From NCBI RefSeq assembly GCF_964026685.1, contig NZ_OZ034688.1, positions 124,001-188,000 on the forward strand: DNA of 64,000 nucleotides, written 5' to 3'. This document shows, one piece after another, positions 58,287-64,000 of the stretch. Position 1 is the stretch's first letter; each line of letters opens with the position of its first letter. Position numbers and translations under genes: made by a program. This DNA comes from Candidatus Providencia siddallii (GTDB lineage: Bacteria > Pseudomonadota > Gammaproteobacteria > Enterobacterales > Enterobacteriaceae). The notes under the pieces are model-generated. The model searched no databases, was not told where the DNA came from, and was given only the letters and a program-made list of their open reading frames with translations.

Positions 58287-58742
58287 ATGTCATTAATAGA
58301 TTACTTAATTATTATAATAATATTATTTTCTACGTTAATAAGTTTTACGCGTGGTTTTATTCGTGAATCATTATCAATTGTAACTTGCTATTGTGCTATT
58401 TTATTTTCAGTTATATTTTATTCTAGTATAACAAAATATATTACATTTTTTGAAAATTTGTTAATAAAAAATATTATTGCTATATTAATAATAATTATTG
58501 CTGTGATGATAACAGGTAAAATATTAAATAATATAGTTATTTTTTTTACTAAAAAAATAGGATTATCTAATATAGATAATATTTTAGGAATTTGTTTTGG
58601 ATTATTTAAAGGGGTATTAATAGTATTATTATTATTATTTTTTTTTAAAATATTCCCTTTAAATGTACAAAAAACAATAAGAGAAAATTCAAAATTTATT
58701 CAATATTTTGATTTAATAAATATTTTGTTTTTTAATATTTAA
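58287..58742 (+). CDS. cvpA: Colicin V production-type membrane protein CvpA
   Basis: Inner membrane protein of poorly known function, linked in E. coli to colicin V export and envelope stress, and conserved upstream of purF. The product is 151 residues (E. coli 162) with four hydrophobic segments, around residues 5-25, 29-50, 62-85 and 100-123, and the family patches SFTRGFIRESLSI and LSNIDNILGICFGLFKGVLI. It lies 39 bp before purF and is probably cotranscribed. Confidence 0.92.
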   Translation: MSLIDYLIIIIILFSTLISFTRGFIRESLSIVTCYCAILFSVIFYSSITKYITFFENLLIKNIIAILIIIIAVMITGKILNNIVIFFTKKIGLSNIDNILGICFGLFKGVLIVLLLLFFFKIFPLNVQKTIRENSKFIQYFDLINILFFNI

Positions 58743-58781
58743 TTTTTAAATATTAGATAACGATTTTAATGGAAAATATAA

Positions 58782-60293
58782 ATGTGTGGTATTGTTGGTA
58801 TAACAGGATTTTCATCTGTAGTTCAATCAATATATGATTCATTAATAGTATTACAACATCGAGGTCAAGATTCAGCAGGTATTGCGACTATTGATGATAA
58901 AAATAATATTAGATTACGTAAAGCAAATGGTCTTGTTCAAGATGTATTTAAAACACGACATATGTTTAGATTACAAGGTAATATAGGAATCGGTCATGTT
59001 CGTTACCCAACATCTGGTAATTGAAGTGTTTCTGAAGCTCAACCTTTTTATGTTAATTCTCCTTTTGGGATCACACTTGTACATAATGGTAATATAATAA
59101 ATACGTATGAATTAACTAAAAATTTATTTAAGATTGCACGACGTCATGTAAATACTAGTTCAGATTCTGAAATTTTATTAAATGTGTTAGCTTTTGAATT
59201 GGATAAGTTTAATCATTTTCCGTTAAAACCAGAAAATATTTTTAAAGCTGTTTCAGCTATGCATAAAAAATTACGTGGTGCATATTCATGTGTAGCGTTA
59301 ATTATTGGTCATGGTATGTTAGCATTTCGAGATCCATATGGGATTCGTCCTTTGGTTTTAGGTAGACGTTATATCAGAGATAATATATATGAATATATGG
59401 TGGCATCTGAAAGTGTTGCGCTTGATTCTTTAGGTTTTGAACTTTTAAGAGATATATTACCAGGAGAAGCTGTTTATGTTACTGAAAATAAACAATTATT
59501 TACTTTTAAATGTGCGAAAAATACACAATTAACTCCATGTATTTTTGAGTATGTTTATTTTGCAAGACAAGATTCATTTATTAATAATGTTTCTGTATAT
59601 AAGGCAAGATTACGTATGGGAAAAAAATTAGGTATAAAAATAGCTCATAAATGGAAAAATATAAAAATAGATGTTGTTATTCCAATACCTGAAACATCTT
59701 GTGACATTGCATTAGAAATAGCTCAGATTATAAAAAAACCTTATCGTCAAGGTTTTGTAAAAAATCGTTATGTTGGAAGAACGTTTATTATGTCTAGTAA
59801 TCAAGCTAGACGTAAATCAGTACTTTGCAAACTTAATGCTAATTATATAGAATTTTATAATAAAAATGTTCTTTTAATAGATGATTCTATAGTACGAGGT
59901 ACAACATCCGAGCAAATAGTTAAACTTGCACGTAAAGCTGGAGCTAGAAAAGTTTATTTTGCATCAGCTGCACCAGAAGTTAGATTTCCAAATGTATATG
60001 GTATTGATATGACAAATGTTAATGATTTAATAGCTAATGGTAGACAAGTTGATGAAATTTGTAAATTAATTGGTGCTGATGGTTTAATTTTTCAAGATTT
60101 AAACGATTTAATTGATGCTATTCGTGAAGAAAATCCTATGTTAACACATTTTGAATGTTCTGTATTTAATGGTTATTATGTTACAAAAGATGTTGATCAA
60201 AAGTATTTAAATAAACTTAAAAGTTCTCGTGAAACAAACTTAATAATTGATAAAAATGAAACAGAAAATCTTGAAATTTATTATGAACAATAA
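58782..60293 (+). CDS. purF: Amidophosphoribosyltransferase, with one in-frame TGA
   Basis: First committed step of purine synthesis, giving phosphoribosylamine; also feeds the ThiC substrate AIR. It reads 503 residues (E. coli 505) if TGA at 59022-59024 (residue 81) is sense. The N-terminal nucleophile Cys follows Met (MCGIVGI), then [44 protein letters not shown]. The PRT domain has [24 protein letters not shown] and [17 protein letters not shown]. The TGA sits in the conserved loop that is SSSASEAQPF in E. coli, so the column is normally Ser, not Trp. Otherwise the frame is intact on both sides. Confidence 0.93.
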
Positions 60294-60560
60294 TTTTTTT
60301 AAAAATATTAAAATTGATGTATTAATTTTAATATTTTTAAAAAATAAAATTTATATTAATTGCTATTATTTTATTTATTTTTTATAAAAAAAATATATTT
60401 TTTTAAAAATTATATTTTTATATGTTTTAATTATATATAAAATTGTTAATTATTAATAAAAACAGTTTTATTTTAAATAAAATACTAGAACTACAATTAA
60501 TTTTTGTAGAAATATTATTATTTTTTTTAAAATTAAAAGTATTTTTAAAATTGTAAAAGT
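60294..60560. repeat. Spacer between convergent purF and pta with a 21-bp inverted repeat
   Basis: Arms 60295-60315 and 60324-60344 are perfectly complementary around an 8-nt loop, starting right after the purF TAA. The stem contains TTTTTTAAAAATATT-type runs. As purF and pta converge, it could terminate purF, or both genes. The rest of the spacer is A/T without features. Confidence 0.6.
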
Positions 60561-62726
60561 TTAAAAATTAATATTTTTATATAATTTTTCAAGGTGAGAT
60601 GCTTGAATCACTGTTAATGCAACAGTGTATATTATATCATCTACTAAAGCACCACGAGATAAATCATTTACAGGTTTACGCATACCTTGTAACATTGGTC
60701 CGATTGAAATTAAATTTGCTGAACGTTGTACTGCTTTATATGTTGTATTCCCGGTATTTAAATCAGGAAATATAAAAACCGTTGCTTTACCAGCAACAGG
60801 TGAATTTGGTGCTTTTGATTTAGCTACATCAAGTATCGCAGCTGCATCGTATTGTAATGGGCCATCAATTATTATGTCTGGACGTTTTTTTTTAACTAAG
60901 TTAGTAGCTTTACGTACTTTATCTACATCTGTTCCTTTTCCTGAGTTACCTGTTGAATAAGAAATCATTGCAACACGAGGATCTATTCCGAAAGCTTTAG
61001 CTGAATCTGATGATTGAATAGCAATTTCAGATAATTGTTCTGCAGTTGGATCTGGGTTAATCGCACAATCTCCGTAAACATATACTTGTTCTGGTAATAA
61101 CATGAAAAATATAGAAGAAACTAAGGATTTATCTGATGCGGTTTTAATTAATTGCAAAGATGGACGAATAGTATTAGCAGTTGTGTGAACAACTCCAGAA
61201 ACGAGACCATCAACTTCTCCTTTTTCTAACATTAATGTACCAAGTACTACATTGTCTTCTATTTGTTTATTAGCAATTTGTTTTGTCATTCCTTTATTTT
61301 TACGTAGTTCAATTAATCGGTCTATATATTTTTTTCGAATTGTTATTGGATCAATAATTTCAATTTCGTCACTTAATTCAATATTTTGAGAATCCGCTAT
61401 TTTTTTTATATTATCAGGATTACCTAATAATACGCAAGTTGCTATACCTCGTTTTGTACATATAGATGTTGCTTTTAAAATTCTTGGTTCATCTCCTTCA
61501 GGAAAAATAATACGTTTATGTAATTTTTTAGCTAACTCTGTCAATTGATAACGAAATGTTAGTGCGGATAGATTTTTATTATTTTGATCAATATTAGAAA
61601 TTTCTGAATTTATTAATTTATTATTAATATAGGAAGATATATATTTTTTAATATTTTTAATTCGTTTATGATCGTCTATAGGTACTTCAATATTAAGATT
61701 TTGTAAATTTATTGATGTTTGCCATATATCATTATTTACTTTAAATATAGGTAGTTTACTTTTTATTATTTTGCTATATAAATTTTTAATAGATTTATTT
61801 ATTTGAAAACCATCTGTTAATAAAATAGCGCTTATTACAAAACCATTTATTTCAGCTAGCAAAGCAGAAAATAAAATATCTAAACGATCTGAAGATGTTA
61901 TTAATAAAGATTCGGATTTAAAATGTTTTTTTATATTAAAAGTATTGTTAGTGCAAAAAATAATTGATTTAATACGTCTAGTTTTGATTTCTCCTTTATT
62001 AATAATTTCAGCATTTAAGTATTTTGCTATATCTATTGATCTCATTGCTATTAAATTTAAATTTCATGGAATTGATGCAAGAATTGGTAAATTTATATTA
62101 AATAATTCTTTTGTATTAAATTTTTTTGTTTTATTATTTGTTGAATGGTTTAATATCTTATATATATCAGTACGTATTTGTCCTGATTTATCAATAGGAG
62201 CATTAATTTTGTTGATTATAACTCCAATTATTTTTTTATTTTTTTGTCCTCCAAATTCATTTTTAATTAATTTAAGACGTTCTTTAAATTGTATAATATT
62301 ATTATTTTCTGGTGTAGTTACAAATATAATTTTAGCTCCTAATATTTTAGCTATTTCTTGGTTTAATGATTGTAAAAAAAAATAGTTTTGTGTAATTTTT
62401 AAGCCTTCGATAAATGTAACTTTAGATGTTTTAGTATTTTTATAATATAGTGATACTATTCTTTCCATTAAAAAATCTTTTTTTGAAGCTGTTAATAATG
62501 ATTTAACATATTCTATACTTAAAGGTTTTGTTAGTATTTTTACATAAGAATATTTTTTTAAAAGTTCTGTGGTATAATCTTTATTTTTTAATATGTCTGG
62601 TTGATCTATAGGTTTAAAAAAATTTACTTCTCTGTTATCTTTTCTTATTAAGTGTATTAAACCTAAAGTAATACTTGTTAATCCAACATTATTTCCTATA
62701 GGAATCAGCATGATTGTATGTGACAC
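60561..62726 (-). CDS. pta: Phosphate acetyltransferase, with one in-frame TGA
   Basis: Interconverts acetyl-CoA and acetyl phosphate. It reads 721 residues (E. coli 714) from ATG 62726 when TGA at 62064-62066 (residue 221) is Trp. The break [32 protein letters not shown] aligns with E. coli LAVIP-W-...DLIATRAIDMAKHLNA. The N-terminal P-loop-like domain has lost part of its usual sequence, the DRTGG-like middle is present, and the catalytic C-terminal PTA domain is very well kept ([82 protein letters not shown]). It follows ackA by 70 bp. Confidence 0.95.
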
Positions 62727-62796
62727 AAGAGTCTCTTTATTTTAAATATATAAAATTTTGTTATGTTATGTATAGAATACTGTTAATAGTGAATAT

Positions 62797-63999
62797 TTAT
62801 TTAGTTAAACGAGCAGTATCTTTAGCAATTATTAATTCTTCATTAGTTGGAATAACTAATGCTGGTATACTGTCGTCTGTAGTAATTAAACATTTATTAT
62901 TAAAACGTATATTAAGATTTCTTTTATGATCATATTTAAAACCAAGAATTGCTAATTTTTTTAATGTAATTTCGCGAAGTTGAATTGAATTTTCACCAAT
63001 CCCACCAGTAAAAACTAATGCATCTAGACGATTATTCATTAAAGAAATATAAGAAGCAATATATTTTCCTAAACGATGACAAAAAATATTCATTGCACGA
63101 TTAGCTTCTTTTTTTTTATTATAATTTTTTTCAACAAAACGATAATCATTGGTTATACCGGTTAAAGCTAATAATCCAGATTCTTTAGTTAATATTTTGT
63201 TTATTCTTTTTATGTTTATTTTTAGTTGATCATGTAAATAAAAAATAATTGCTGGATCAATATCTCCACTTCTAGTTCCCATAACTAATCCTTCTAATGG
63301 TGTTAACCCCATAGAAGTATCTACACTTTTTCCTTTTACAATTGCAGTTACAGAACAACCATTACCTAAATGGCAGGTAATAGCATTTAATTTATGTATT
63401 GGCTTATTTAATTTTTTAGCAGTTTCATTAGCAACATAATAATGACTTATTCCATGAGCTCCATATCTTCTAATTTTATATTTTGTATATAATTCATATG
63501 GTATTGCATATAAGAACGCTTCTTCTTTTATTGTTTGATGAAAAGCTGTATCGAAAACAGCAACATTTTTATTTATTAAATGTGGAAAAACTTTTTTTGA
63601 TTCGTTTATACCAATAAGTTGTATAGGATTATGTAATGGTGCGAATGGAATTGCTTTTTTTATGCCTTGAATAACTTCATTAGTTATTATTACAGATGAT
63701 GTGAATTTTTCACCGCCATGTACAATTCTATGTCCTATTGCTGTAATTTTTTTATATATATTATATTTTTTAGATAAAATTTTATTTGCAATAAAATTTA
63801 ATATCTCATTAAATGAGGAATTAACTTCTAGAGAAGTTAATTTATTTATATTACTAGTTTTCCATTTAATATAATATTTATTTGAATTTATATATTCAGC
63901 TATACCATATATTTTTTTTTTATTATTATTTGGATTAATAACAGCAAATTTCAATGTTGAACTACCATAATTTAAAATCAGTATAAGCTGATTTTGCAT
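62797..63999 (-). CDS. ackA: Acetate kinase
   Basis: Interconverts acetyl phosphate and acetate with ATP gain. The product is 400 residues, as in E. coli, and the start codon is the last complete codon in the window (63997-63999). Motifs: [98 protein letters not shown]. The usual Asn of LVLNCGSSSLKF is kept while Cys is replaced by Tyr. The ackA-pta pair yields ATP from acetyl-CoA, useful in a low-oxygen host niche. Its promoter lies outside the window. Confidence 0.97.
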   Translation of the reverse strand: MQNQLILILNYGSSTLKFAVINPNNNKKKIYGIAEYINSNKYYIKWKTSNINKLTSLEVNSSFNEILNFIANKILSKKYNIYKKITAIGHRIVHGGEKFTSSVIITNEVIQGIKKAIPFAPLHNPIQLIGINESKKVFPHLINKNVAVFDTAFHQTIKEEAFLYAIPYELYTKYKIRRYGAHGISHYYVANETAKKLNKPIHKLNAITCHLGNGCSVTAIVKGKSVDTSMGLTPLEGLVMGTRSGDIDPAIIFYLHDQLKINIKRINKILTKESGLLALTGITNDYRFVEKNYNKKKEANRAMNIFCHRLGKYIASYISLMNNRLDALVFTGGIGENSIQLREITLKKLAILGFKYDHKRNLNIRFNNKCLITTDDSIPALVIPTNEELIIAKDTARLTK

Positions 64000-64000
64000 G

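Noticed and set aside
61945-62385. 146-codon plus-strand open frame over pta
   Set aside because: Antisense shadow of pta; hydrophobic look arises from A/T-rich complementary codons.
60561-62726. pta as two genes (short C-terminal phosphotransacetylase plus a separate N-terminal protein)
   Set aside because: The two parts abut in the same frame with a single TGA between IP and N, where E. coli has Trp; family length is restored by reading it through.

Overview
The window is about 80% A+T and reads as the chromosome of a strongly reduced, vertically inherited gammaproteobacterial endosymbiont. Every recognisable protein is closest in sequence and order to enterobacterial (Enterobacterales/Morganellaceae-like) housekeeping genes as I remember them. 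There are no phages, insertion sequences, CRISPR arrays or rRNA genes. Spacers are long and nearly pure A/T, and at least one ancestral gene (pcnB) is a visible wreck. The retained vitamin genes (thiCEFSGH, panB, folK, folC, pdxB) fit a symbiont of a blood feeder. Together with the genetic code described next, my best guess is a 'Candidatus Providencia siddallii'-type leech symbiont; this identification is from memory and not proven here.

The most striking feature is the code. Nine in-frame TGA codons interrupt seven otherwise intact genes (dnaG, thiE, thiF, thiH, trmB three times, purF, pta). Seven of the nine sit at columns that are Trp in the E. coli homologue, so TGA is evidently read as tryptophan. 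TGG is still common elsewhere, and two genes (adk, mtnN) still have TGA where the conserved protein should end, so the reassignment looks recent or incomplete. All coordinates for these genes are given as full-length, read-through genes.

Layout. 1-5.3 kb: panB-folK, pcnB remnant, dksA, mtnN (minus), then a truncated relA. 5.7-15.3 kb (plus): pyrG, eno, an SLC13-type transporter, a gamma-only dnaX, ybaB, htpG and adk, with recR missing. 15.7-33.3 kb (minus): tusDCB-rpsL-rpsG-fusA joined directly to secE without a tuf gene, then rplA-rplJ-rplL, nusG-rplK and rpoB-rpoC. The ancestral order secE-nusG-rplK-rplA-rplJ-rplL-rpoB-rpoC has been reshuffled. 34-39.5 kb (plus): the thiamin operon thiCEFSGH. 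39.5-40.8 kb: an empty spacer. 40.8-44.8 kb (minus): rpsU-dnaG-rpoD, the macromolecular-synthesis operon. 45-50.5 kb (plus): tsaD, gshB, yqgE, ruvX, yggS, proC. Then trmB (minus), mltC and tRNA-Phe (plus), pdxB, truA, accD, folC, cvpA, purF (plus) and ackA-pta (minus).

The genes cover information processing (RNA polymerase, sigma70, primase, clamp loader, ribosomal proteins, EF-G, tRNA modification), central metabolism (enolase, CTP synthase, acetate pathway, malonyl-CoA, purine entry step, proline, glutathione) and vitamin supply (B1, B5, B6, folate). Spacers carry an unusual set of long perfect inverted repeats (arms 17-27 bp, plus a 36-bp palindrome), a few of which are plausible terminators.
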